Source: Eupeodes corollae
Lineage: Eukaryota; Arthropoda; Insecta; Diptera; Syrphidae
Length of the DNA: 64,000 nt
Direction of reading: 5' to 3'
Assembly (NCBI RefSeq): GCF_945859685.1
Contig: NC_079147.1
Coordinates: forward strand, 145,476,645 to 145,540,644
A program made the position numbers and the translations under genes. Under the pieces are notes generated by a model that was not told the origin of the DNA, made no database searches, and saw only the letters and a list, made by a program, of their open reading frames with translations. Below are positions 55,169 through 64,000 of this stretch, in pieces (within the stretch, counting starts at the first letter, position 1; each line of letters starts with the position of its first letter).

Positions 55169-56414
55169 CTAGCAGACCCGACAAACGTTGTGTTGTCATA
55201 TAAATAATTTTTAGAGAATATTTTGGTAGAAATAACAAACTTATTGTAAGTGTGTAAGGATGTGGTATATAAGTGGGAGAGGTATAGAGCACTATAAATA
55301 GTGACTAATTATTAAAATAACAAATTACCAAACAATTTTTTTTTAATTTATTAAAATTAATTCTTTAAAATTATATAAACAACGCTAATATACTTTACTA
55401 CAAAAAAAAAAACAATCTCTTATTGCCATTGTCATTGCAAATGCCAATCTAATTGAAAAATTGAAGGCGTTTGAATTGAATTGTCACATCTGTGAGTATA
55501 ATAGGGATTCGCTGTAGTAAAATATTTTCACATCGGGATTTGCCATTTAGAATAATGGCTTCGATAACATTTTTCATTATTTTTTAATTACTAATCTAAT
55601 TACGAAACAAAATTACCGGAGATCCAATCTTCAGTTGTAAATTATGCGGTGGCAAGCCTGGTAAATCCAATGAGTTCAAAAACTCAGTTCGATAATTTTC
55701 AGCTTCGGTAGCACAAACTATATCAATGGATTTGTATGACACCAAGTCTCTTGTTAACAAATGTTGTATCTGCACAGCGTCTGGGTTATTTTGAATATTT
55801 AGTGGCAGTTTAAATACTGAATGAGCTGTTCTGCCCCCATCTAATAAAGTTGCCACAATGCCAGAAGATGCAATACCATTATTTGTTCGTATTTTAGCAA
55901 GAATTAGCGGAATAAGGAACGTTTCGTCAGTTCCACCTGGTGCCTCTAAAAAAAATCAACCTATCCCTGCAGAAACTGCGAGCATGATGTGGTCAAAAAT
56001 GATTTTTTGTTCTTCATTCATTAGTGAATAGTGGGACATTGCGAGCAACAATCGCTGCCATTTTTACAGTATTTTAGTACACGATTCAATTCAGTACTAT
56101 TAAATCAGATGCATTTCGATTTGGTGAATGCATACCGAAATGACTGAGTGGTAAGTTGGCAATGATAACGCAAAGATCTTCAATAGCCATCAATGCTCCA
56201 TTGTACATAGCGTCACTGAAAATTATTGTAAGATAATTGCACCGTGTACGATGTTGATGCAATTAAACAATAGCACTTAGGAATATAAAAAATAGATAAA
56301 AACCTATTCTCAGATCTACCAAATGTTTATGCAAAATTTCATTGAAATTGGTTAAGCCGTTTCGGAGGAGTATGGCAACTAACACTGTGACAGGAGAATT
56401 TTATATATTAGAGA
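55169..56414 (-). mobile_element. Helitron, internally deleted
   Basis: On the minus strand it starts TCTCTAATATATAAAATTCT (56414) and ends GGGTCTGCTAG (55169), inserted between host A and T, exactly the Helitron rule (A|TC...CTAG|T). A short hairpin (GACAA...TTGTC, about 55180-55197) precedes the 3' end. A shrunken helicase is inside. Confidence 0.85.
55596..56060 (-). pseudogene. Helitron PIF1-like helicase, remnant
   Basis: Reads MSHYSLMNEEQKIIFDHIM, then after a stop LEAPGGTDETFLIPLILAKI (Walker A region; GGTDET in place of GGTGKT), GIVATLLDGGRTAHSVFKLP, and directly ATEAENYRTEFLNSLDLPGL with LKIGSPVILFRN. The Walker B and middle motifs are deleted, fusing N- and C-terminal helicase parts. 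No Rep domain. The Lys of Walker A is lost, so it is inactive. Confidence 0.8.
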
Positions 56415-56454
56415 TAAGTTCACTTTAGGAAGTAAATTCAAATTATTTTAATAT

Positions 56455-57604
56455 TATTACAATTAGTTCTAAGGAAAATATTAGTCGTGGTAAGCATTGT
56501 TCTCCAGAAGAGAAAGCTGCAATTTTAGATCTACGAAGTAAGGGAAAATCTCTAAGGGAAATAGCCAGAATAATGAGAATATCTCTTTCTGCACTTTCTG
56601 AGGAAACAAAATATAACAAGGCGGTTTAAATTTACCCACAGTCATTTTGATTGGAGTGGGCCAGAATGAGGCAAAAAGGGGAGTATTGTTTTGTGGATGG
56701 ACGAAACAAAGATAAATTCGTTCGGAAGTGATGGCAGACAAACCGTAATAAAATAATAAATTGGGTGGCGCAACAATCCGTTGAGAACTAGGGCCTAGTG
56801 ACTTAAAACTCTCAACCATTCCTGTGTGCGAGTAATGTTGTCAGGAATGGAGGGGACCTACAGTTTATATGCCGAATCCGAACGGCTAATTTGAGAAAGC
56901 ACTTTTTCATGACAAGAGTTACTCTTGGAGAATTTGTCAATTCCTCGCAAGAGGCAGTACCTATGAAAAGACGTTAGATGTCAAAGACAGAGATTGAACC
57001 CAAGACCTTTGGCATGACAGTCCAACGCACTAACCATTATGCCACGGGTACTACCACGGGTACTGCAGACAAACCATAAGAAGGCTTAATCTAAAAGAAT
57101 TGAATGCCAAATACATCCAGAAAATGGTCAAGAATGGTGGCGGCCGGCAGTACTTTGTGTTTAATTTTCTTGGTATGGCTTTGGACCAATACATTTGATT
57201 GAGGGTAAAATAGATCAAAATATGAAGTTGAACATCATGAAGGATACGATGCTGCCTTATGCGGGCGAGAACCTGCCTCTTAAATGTGTTATACAGCAGG
57301 ACAATGACCCTTAGCAAACATTCAAATCTGCTCAAAATATTTAACAACCAACAAAATAAGCGTATTGGAGTGCCAGCCTAATTACCTGACTTAAATCTCA
57401 TAGAACATTTTAGGGGAGGTTTAATATGTGCGGTTGAGAAACATTTAAACAAAAAATTAAACTGCACTGTGGAGGATGGTTAAAGAGGAGTGGTAAAATA
57501 TTTCAATTGACAGATGCTGCCGATTATTTGACTCAATGTCCAACAGATATCAGACTGTAATTAAAGCTAACAGCCAGGCTACCAGATATTTAAATAATTT
57601 TTAA
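56455..57604 (+). pseudogene. Tc1-like transposase, split by SINE
   Basis: N-terminus: SRGKHCSPEEKAAILDLRSK, then KSLREIARIMRISLSALSEE (helix-turn-helix). At about 56697 MDETKINSFGSDGRQT holds the first Asp (shifted Asp block). After the SINE (56749-57064) it resumes with KYIQKMVKNGGG, VIQQDNDP (second Asp, 57290), SKSA-like frame, then LPDLNLIEHFRGGL (Glu block). Stops and frameshifts. Terminal repeats not identified; the left part abuts the Helitron. Confidence 0.75.
56749..57064 (-). mobile_element. tRNA-derived SINE, copy 3
   Basis: Flanked by a 15-bp target duplication GCAGACAAACCRTAA (56734-56748, 57065-57079; one difference). Minus-strand head with A-box-like TGGCATAATGG and B-box-like GGTTCAATCTC; 3' end CGGATTGTTGCGCCACC then ATTT-type tail. 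The 5' end has a short repeat of the CCCGTGGTA motif. About 316 bp. Confidence 0.9.
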
Positions 57605-58420
57605 TCCAGAATAGCTTTGCTTTTAATTTAATTTTTTTAAATCTTTGTATGTATCTATTTTAATGTCAACGAAATTTGTTCCTTTTTTACAGTTATAAAT
57701 TTAAAATACTTTATTATAATTTGAAGAAAATTGAAGTTTTAAAACTCTGTTTGGTGTTTCTATTTTAATGTCCATCTCCATACCTTTATGTTTTATCCTA
57801 GTATCATTTTTAAAATGATTTTGCAGATATTGCCAAAAATAATCTAAAAAGAATTCCGAGATGTTTGGAATAGCCTAAAAAATAAAGTAGACCTCCTTGG
57901 ACGACAAATAAATTAGGTGATAGTGTGGAATACAAGTTAAATACTAATCTATTTTCCTAAAAACAAAGTTTTCCAGGTTTTGAGCAACTACAAATCTTCC
58001 ACAATAAACCATAATAACGGGGCACAGGGGACGTACCAAACAAAATGCATGAATTTTCAGAAGAAGATGAGAGAGTTTTCCATTGTTCTTTTTTGTACAA
58101 TTTTGGATTGCTCTTTTATTTATCCAAAAGTTTTTGGTTTCAGAATCAAAATAAATTAATTTAAGTTTCATCCTTCAATTCGAAAAAAAAAAATATTTTC
58201 AAGCATTTCTCAAAGCTCTTGTCGATGATTCCATAAAAAAGAGTGATAAAACTTAACTTCTTTATGAAATCGTAATAAAATAGCAAAGATTTTTACATAA
58301 TCAGCTTAAAAGAATGCAAAGGAATCGAATGAGTGAATCGATACGTTTCACGTGAATAGCAGAATGGTGCTGAAAGTTTTTGAACCTTTAAATGATTTTC
58401 GACGTGAAAGATAACAAAAA
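57605..58420. other. No gene recognised
   Basis: AT-rich; may include the right end of the Tc1-like element, but no terminal repeat was identified. Confidence 0.5.
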
Positions 58421-58730
58421 AGAGGCTGCGATGCGACCCACACTGTTAACTTCCCATCGCGTCAGCGATTTGTCTTGCTTAAAATGTTAGTTGGTTTTCG
58501 TGTTTTTAAAAATTAACGAGATTTTTAGTCGTTAACAATATTTACCAATTTTAGTAGCATTTGCGTTCTATTTTTTGTAAATTTTAATTTTTTATGAGAA
58601 AACTGACTTGGATTTTTATAAAAAATTTACTAAATGTCGAAAACAATATTTTCTGTGCGATAAATTAAGCTTGAAGTCAATATTTTTAATTTTTGAAAAG
58701 ATATTTGAATCGAAAATTAATGTTTACCAA
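58421..58730. repeat. Tandem-repeat element, copy 2, truncated
   Basis: Begins GAGGCTGCGATGCGACCCAC, then AACTTCCCAT and GATTTGTCTTGCTTAAAA, as at 23370, followed by one to two of the ~170-bp units (TTTACCAATTTTAG, GAAAACAATATTTTCTGTG, CGAAAATTAATGTTTACCAA). It stops abruptly at the start of LINE copy 3. Confidence 0.75.
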
Positions 58731-60718
58731 CACGCCACTTCCAGCATCATGGATGTCCGAACTTTCCGGGTAGCTAACATCGACTCGGACCACTACCTTG
58801 TTTTAGCCAAGGTAGCACTTCGGGTTTCTAGACCCAAGGCAAAACATGTAGGTGCTGGGAGAAGGTACAACTCAGAACGGCAACAATCGCAAGAGATTGC
58901 CAAATCCTTTTCCGACCGAGTTACAAGTAACCAATCTCGAAGTTCTGTGCCGCCAACACAATGTATCGAAAACCAGTGGCAACATTGCCAAGATGCAATC
59001 AGAGAAGCCGCCTGGTTTGATGAGGAATGTCGTCAGGCAAATGCAGCCAAACAACAGACACGCAATGCGGCGTTGCATAAAAGGAGAGCTGCTTATGAGC
59101 TCTATGAGCACAGTCAATGCTGTGGATATGGAAAGACAACTTCTGCAGACTGTATAACGGCGACGACGAACCGAATTCCGCTGTCAGGCATAATGATCCA
59201 TTCAACATAGACGACGAAAGCCTCCTCCCGACTTAGACGAAGTAAAGATTGCCATATCTAACTGAAGTCTAATAAAGCCGCTAGAGCTGATGGCTTGAAT
59301 GCCGAGCTCTTTAAAGCAGCTAGAGATAAGTTGGTAAGGAGCATGCACCATCTTATCTGTAAGATATGATCGGGAGAAAGCATGCCCGATGAATGGAACC
59401 TCAGTATTGTTTGCCCGATCCTGGAAAACTATAGAGGAATCAGTCTACTTAACATCGCCTATAAAATCTTCTCTGACGTAATATGTGAACGTCTAAAGCC
59501 CATCGACAACAATATAAGTCCTTATCAGTGTGGTTTAAGACCACAGTCGACCTTCCACAGTCGATCAAATATTCACATGACGACAGATCCTGGAAAAACA
59601 CTAAATCGACACCCATAATCTTTTCATCGATTTCAAGGCCGCATATGACAGCATCTACAGGGACGAGCTGTATAGAGCCATGTTTAGTTTTGGCATCCCT
59701 GCCAAACTCGTCCGTTTATGCAGGATGACCATGCTGCTCCATAAAGGTTGGAAACAACTTAACAGAACCTTTCGATATCAAAAAAGGTTTTAGACAAGGT
59801 GATGCGCTGTCAAGCGAATTTTTTAACAACGTCCTTGAAAGAATAGTGCAGAGCTCACACGTCAACACTAGAGGCAATATATTTCAAAAGTCTGTCCAAT
59901 TACTAGCATATGCTGATGACACTTACATAATCGGAAGAACTCAGCGTGATGTCAATGGGGCTTTTGTGAGTATTGAGGCAGAGGCGGCAAAAATGGGTTT
60001 AACCGTTAATGAGGCAAAACAAAGAACATACTGTCGTCAAGAAAGGACATACAACACCGACGTCTTGGTCAAAACGTCACCATCAACAGATGTAACTTTG
60101 AGGTAGTCAAGGACTTCGTCTACCTAGGCTCCGCTGTAAACGCAGAAAACAACACCAGCGCTGAAATCAAACGCTGAATAACTCTTGCTAACCGCTGTTT
60201 CTTTGGACTAAGAAAGCAATTGAGTGGTACAAATCCTCTCTCGAGGGACCAAAGTTTTGCTATATTAGACCCTTATCATCCCCGTCCTGCTATACGGTAG
60301 AGAAGCATGGACTATGACAAAAGCGGATGAAAGCACCTGAGTCGGTTCGAGAGAAAAGTTCTTCTTGTGATCTACGGTCCCGTATGCATCGAAGGAGAGT
60401 GGAGGAGAAGATGGAACGACGAGCTGTACAGCGACGTAGACTTAGCCAGAAGGGTAAAAGTCCAACGACTAAGATGGCTGGGTCACGTAGAGCGCATGGA
60501 AACCAATGCTCCGGCCCGGAAAGCCTTCGAATCCACACCCACAGGACAGCGCAGTAGAGAAACACCGCGGATCAGGTGGCGCGCACAAGTTGAAGGTGAT
60601 CTCACCCAACCTGGAGCGCGAAACTGGAGACATCTAGCTAGGGACCGAGCTAGATGGATAAGTTTGTTGGGTGAGGCCCTAGTTTACAAAGGACTGTAGC
60701 GCCACCTTAAGTAAGTAA
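58731..60718 (+). mobile_element. TAAG-tailed APE-type LINE, copy 3 (longest)
   Basis: Endonuclease end: SSIMDVRTFRVANIDSDHYL and VLAKVALRVSRPKAKH (terminal Asp-His motif SDHY). Connector AKSFSDRVTSNQ to AAWFDEECRQANAAKQQTRN. RT in several frames: SMPDEWNLSIVCPI, YRGISLLNIAYKIFSDVI, QCGLRPQST, FKAAYDSIYRDELYRAM, FDIKKGFRQGDALSSEF, LLAYADDTYIIGRTQRDVNG (YADD), FVYLGSAVNAENNTSAEIK, then RVKVQRLRWLGHVERMETNA and RWRAQVEGDLTQPGARNWRH. 3' end AGGCCCTAGTTTACAAAGGA, then CTGTAGCGCCACC and TAAG repeats. Frameshifted but the best template for the family in this window. Confidence 0.88.
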
Positions 60719-60721
60719 GGA

Positions 60722-60935
60722 TCTCCTTTTTTATAGATAGCTAAAGTGAGTGACTCTTTGAAATTCTTTGGTATTTCTTCGTTGTTGAACACTCGGTTAA
60801 GTAAAAACAATATAATATTCTAAAAATTTTGAGCTGGCATTTTTCAAAAACTCGGCTGGGATGCCATCTAAACCCGAGGCCTTATTGTTTTTTATTTTTT
60901 CTAAAATCTCCGAGATCCTAGAAGTATAAACTGAC
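60722..60935 (-). pseudogene. LINE reverse transcriptase fragment, other family
   Basis: Minus strand reads ISEILEKIKNNKASGLDGIP and AEFLKNASSKF, the first RT block (NKAxGxDGIPAEFLK), then a decayed KEFQRVTH and YKKGD-like end. It directly abuts the TAAG tail of LINE copy 3 in the opposite orientation. Confidence 0.7.
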
Positions 60936-62600
60936 CAAATAAATTTACACTAAATTCTTTAAAAATAATTAAAAGACAAGAAATGCTCTAAGTCTATATA
61001 TTGTTCAAACTTAGTTTGAAAAATAGGCATCGGCATTTTGTCAACTTAACAAATCCAACTTGAAAAAAAAATGTTATATTTGATAATACTCTTTACTGCA
61101 TTTTTATTATCAACTGAGAAGCGTCTCAACACGATTTAAACTATAGAAATATAGAAGACGAAATATAACGTATGTGGTTCGGCGAACACACACACACACA
61201 CTACCTAAAGATAATTTACATGTAAGTACCTAACCAACATAAAGCCTACCCAACTTGTTTGCCTAATTAAACACCACTTGCCATATCTAGTACCGTCTCC
61301 ATAATTACGTGTATTGCAATCTGAAAAGCGCATGTAATTCCGCTGCTAAACGCTACCAAAACCAAGCAAAATGCAAAATAGGAAGGAAACCTTGCAATTA
61401 TAACTTTTTTCCATCACATCACATCAAAGTATTACCCAGAGAGACAGACAGTTTGATTGAACTCAGTATTTAAAGGTCAAACAAGGCAAAAGAAAATAAC
61501 CAACAGCACAGCACCCAATTCATAACCAACAACACCGACAAAATTTTTTACTTTTCTTACTGGAAATTATTTTACAACAAAAACCAGGGAAGCGAAATCA
61601 ACTTTTTCCATCTCATTTTGAAAATAATCCCAATCGGAAAAATTGTTTTTATACAATATTATTTTGGGCGTGAACCAATGCGAATGTTTGGAGGAATTAT
61701 TTATACAAAATGTGCACAACAATTTTAATTTTTATCCAGTAAATAAAGTACTGTAAAAAAGAAATATAATTACAGATAAAAAGATGTATGTTATACTGAC
61801 CTTATAATGAGCAAAGAAAAAAGGCACTTTAGAGCAGCGAAGTAGAAGCAGCAGCAGCGTTCCTCGTATCTTCCTTCGTTTGGTGTGCGTCGTGCGAGAT
61901 TAATGTACGCCCATTTACTATGCGTTTATCAATTTTGTGTAATATGTTTTTCAACTTTTAATTAAATTATTGATATATCTTAAATCCACTGCACAACCAC
62001 ACTCCTTTTAATGGGAATTAATTGAAAAGAAAAGAGGAATAATTGATAAAAACTTCAGTACAACCAAAACCAAATCAATAATGCCACTGCAATAAAATAT
62101 TTGACATATCCGCCATAATCAAGTATGCAAGTCTCCACTGTTGTTTTTTTTGTTGTATTTCTTATGCCGTATCTTTGGAGAATTGGAGGAAGGAACTATT
62201 TTTTTTTCACTTTCTAGGCGTATTTGCGTTTTTTAGTTTTTCAATTAAACGCGATTAAATCATTATTTTATCATGAGAATTGAATATAAATGAAATTGTA
62301 AATGGTTAATGAAGCCTTTAAACACAAATTTATTTGATTCTAATAGAATTTAAACAGGGAATAAATGTATTTTTCACGGGAGTTACAATGGAGTCGATTC
62401 GATTGTTGGCTGTTGCAAAGAAAACGAAGAACTCGAACTGGTCTTCTTTCTTGTCGCTGCATGATTCTGTTCGGTTTTCAAATTTCTGTGAAGGTATGTT
62501 TGTTCACAAGTTTACTATAAATATGCTGAGATCACGGTTGGATACTTGTGTCTGATTCACAATGGCTTCAGTTTAATTGCCGCAATTTTATGAAGACTCA
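60936..62600. other. No gene recognised
   Basis: Non-coding. A short (CA)n lies at 61187-61200. A GC-richer patch at 61830-61920 (AGCAGCAGCAGC and GTGTGCGTCGTGCGAGAT) stands out and could be a promoter or 5' UTR of a gene outside the window, but no ORF supports this. Confidence 0.45.
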
Positions 62601-63182
62601 GGGCGACTTTCCATTACAGCAGCACGAATTTCCATCTGATTTTTTGTTTACAGTTAGGTAGGGATCTCAATAGAACATGTTTTAAATATTAAGGCGAGGA
62701 AACAACTTTAAGTCATAGAAACAAAATATTTTCTTTTTCGGACTTAACTCTTTTTTTTTTGTATTGCATTTTTTTAGCCTAAAACAAGTTTTTTTAATTG
62801 ATAGCACGGCGTACTAACAGCTATGCATGTAAGGGGGCATGCTGTCCCCCTGCAACCCCCCTGCTTGGGATCACTATAGGATTTGGGTTGGGAGCGAGTT
62901 TGGGTATATGCAAAGTAGTTTTTGCATTTGAGCACTAAAATCAAAGAAATACCCCAAAAAAAGCGAGTATACCAACACTGAACAAAAAAAAGGGAAGAAA
63001 TGTCAAAATCAACCATTTTTGTGTGTTTTGTATGTACAAAGGTAAACTTTGAAAATTAATTAAAAGTAGAAATAAATGTTTCCTCGCTCTAAAATTGCTA
63101 TTGTTATTATTTAATTGCCCATATCTATCAAATAAAAAAAACAGCGAGTCAAAATTCGAGCTGCGGTAATGGAAAGTTGAGC
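62601..63182. mobile_element. MITE, family 1, copy 2
   Basis: Inverted ends GGGCGACTTTCCATTACAGC and complement GCTCAACTTTCCATTACCGC, as in the copy at 5341 but in reverse orientation; interior colinear (for example TAATTGATAGCACGGCGTAC, ATTTGGGTTGGGAGCGAGTT). 582 bp. It has about 40 bp more C/G-rich sequence near 62830-62870 than the other copy. Target duplication not clear. Confidence 0.8.
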
Positions 63183-63317
63183 CACGACGACTTTAGCTGT
63201 TAAGCCCAGCACAAAATACAATTCATTTCATGACAGGACCCTTTCAGAAACGAAAATACAATTGTTCTTTTAATCAATTGAAGCATACCCCTTTTAGCTT
63301 ATTTACTTTCTTACATT

Positions 63318-63672
63318 GGCTGTGTTCAAAGCGGAGGGGTAGACATAGTTCTTAACTACCTCAAAGCCATGCCTGTCGATTGTGACGTTTTCATTGGGAC
63401 GTCGGTGTTGTAAGCCCTATCTTAAAGACAGCATGTACTTTGTTTTGCTTTGGTCATCTTGCACAAACGAACGAGTTTGGTAAGGATACCAAAACTAGAC
63501 ATGGCTCTATACGGCTCGTCCTTGTAGATGCTGTCATATGCGGCCTTGAAATCGATGAAAAGATGGTGTGTGTCGATTTGATGTTCTTGTGTTTTCTTCC
63601 AAGAACTCCCGTGATGTGAATATTTGATAGACTTTGGATTTCGATTAATTGCCATAAAAAAAACAGCTCCAT
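63318..63672 (-). mobile_element. TAAG-family LINE, copy 5, short fragment
   Basis: Minus strand reads SIKYSHHGSSWKKTQEHQID, then HHLFIDFKAAYDSIYKDEPY and RAMSSFGILTKLVRLCKMT. The sequence then jumps to a segment matching NVTIDRHGFEVVKNYVY near 63420-63330, so the RT centre with YADD is deleted. Matches copies 1 and 3. Confidence 0.75.
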
Positions 63673-64000
63673 TATGTACAATATGAAACAAAAATATAAA
63701 ACTTCAGCTAGACCTGCGTATAACTCGACTAAACTGGCACCTGGTAACTCTTTTTAATTCCTACAAAATACTACAACTTTTTGGCAGTACTGTGCTGCCG
63801 CAAGCCTTCACAAAACTGTGATGAAATAAACAAAAACCTTTAATTATTAAGAAAATATTTGTATACAAGCCTTAAAAGAAAATAGGGGCTATAATTAGAT
63901 AGCCAGTATTTTCTAAAGTCTTAAAATGTTAATTGAAATGTACTTTTAATTCTTTATGTAGTAAAAACGCATTAGAATTGAAAACTTACATTACTAATAT
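63673..64000. other. Right edge, no gene recognised
   Basis: AT-rich, non-coding. Confidence 0.5.

Overview
The window is eukaryotic, AT-rich and loaded with transposable elements (TEs). It is most likely from an insect, and most likely a fly: the introns are short GT..AG types, the two host genes are clear homologues of fly genes, and the TE mix (Tc1/mariner with IR/DR ends, jockey-, I- and CR1-type LINEs, PIF/Harbinger, Helitron) is insect-like. I cannot name the species.

Only two host genes are visible, both on the minus strand. (1) An FCHO-type F-BAR endocytic adaptor starts at 21062 and runs leftwards through five exons to 7634, with acceptable splice sites and phases. Its C-terminal mu-homology domain is not in the window, so the gene probably continues past the left edge. 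Introns 3 and 4 (3.8 and 8.0 kb) are swollen by nested TEs. (2) A Kdm3/JHDM2-type H3K9 demethylase at 37888-41580 is one uninterrupted 1230-codon ORF with zinc finger and JmjC domain, Fe(II) ligands present.

The rest is repeats. 1-7.6 kb: pogo-like, Tc1 and LINE scraps; a TIR element with CGATAG arrays split by a nearly intact mariner; a Harbinger relic holding a MITE. 9.7-14.2 kb: mariner containing Tc1 containing a 5'-truncated jockey LINE with an open RT frame. 16.6-18.5 kb: first copy of an APE-type LINE ending in TAAG repeats. 22-26 kb: I-type LINE broken by a ~170-bp tandem-repeat element. 26.6-29.9 kb: CR1-like LINE with endonuclease and RT almost intact. 31.1-35.1 kb: a four-level nest, Harbinger > second SANT-bearing element > Tc1 > SINE. 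35.4-37.0 kb: a nearly intact Tc1-like element. 42.6-49.4 kb: old Tc1, LINE and mariner pieces and two copies of a TTA-flanked MITE. 51-64 kb: more LINE copies, a Harbinger with convergent transposase and SANT remnants, a Helitron, a Tc1 remnant split by a SINE, and a second copy of the MITE seen at 5.3 kb.

The most interesting link is between a tRNA-derived SINE (four copies) and the TAAG-tailed LINE (five copies): their 3' ends match over about 33 bp, which suggests the LINE machinery mobilised the SINE. No rRNA, functional tRNA, CRISPR array or bacterial-type operon was seen.
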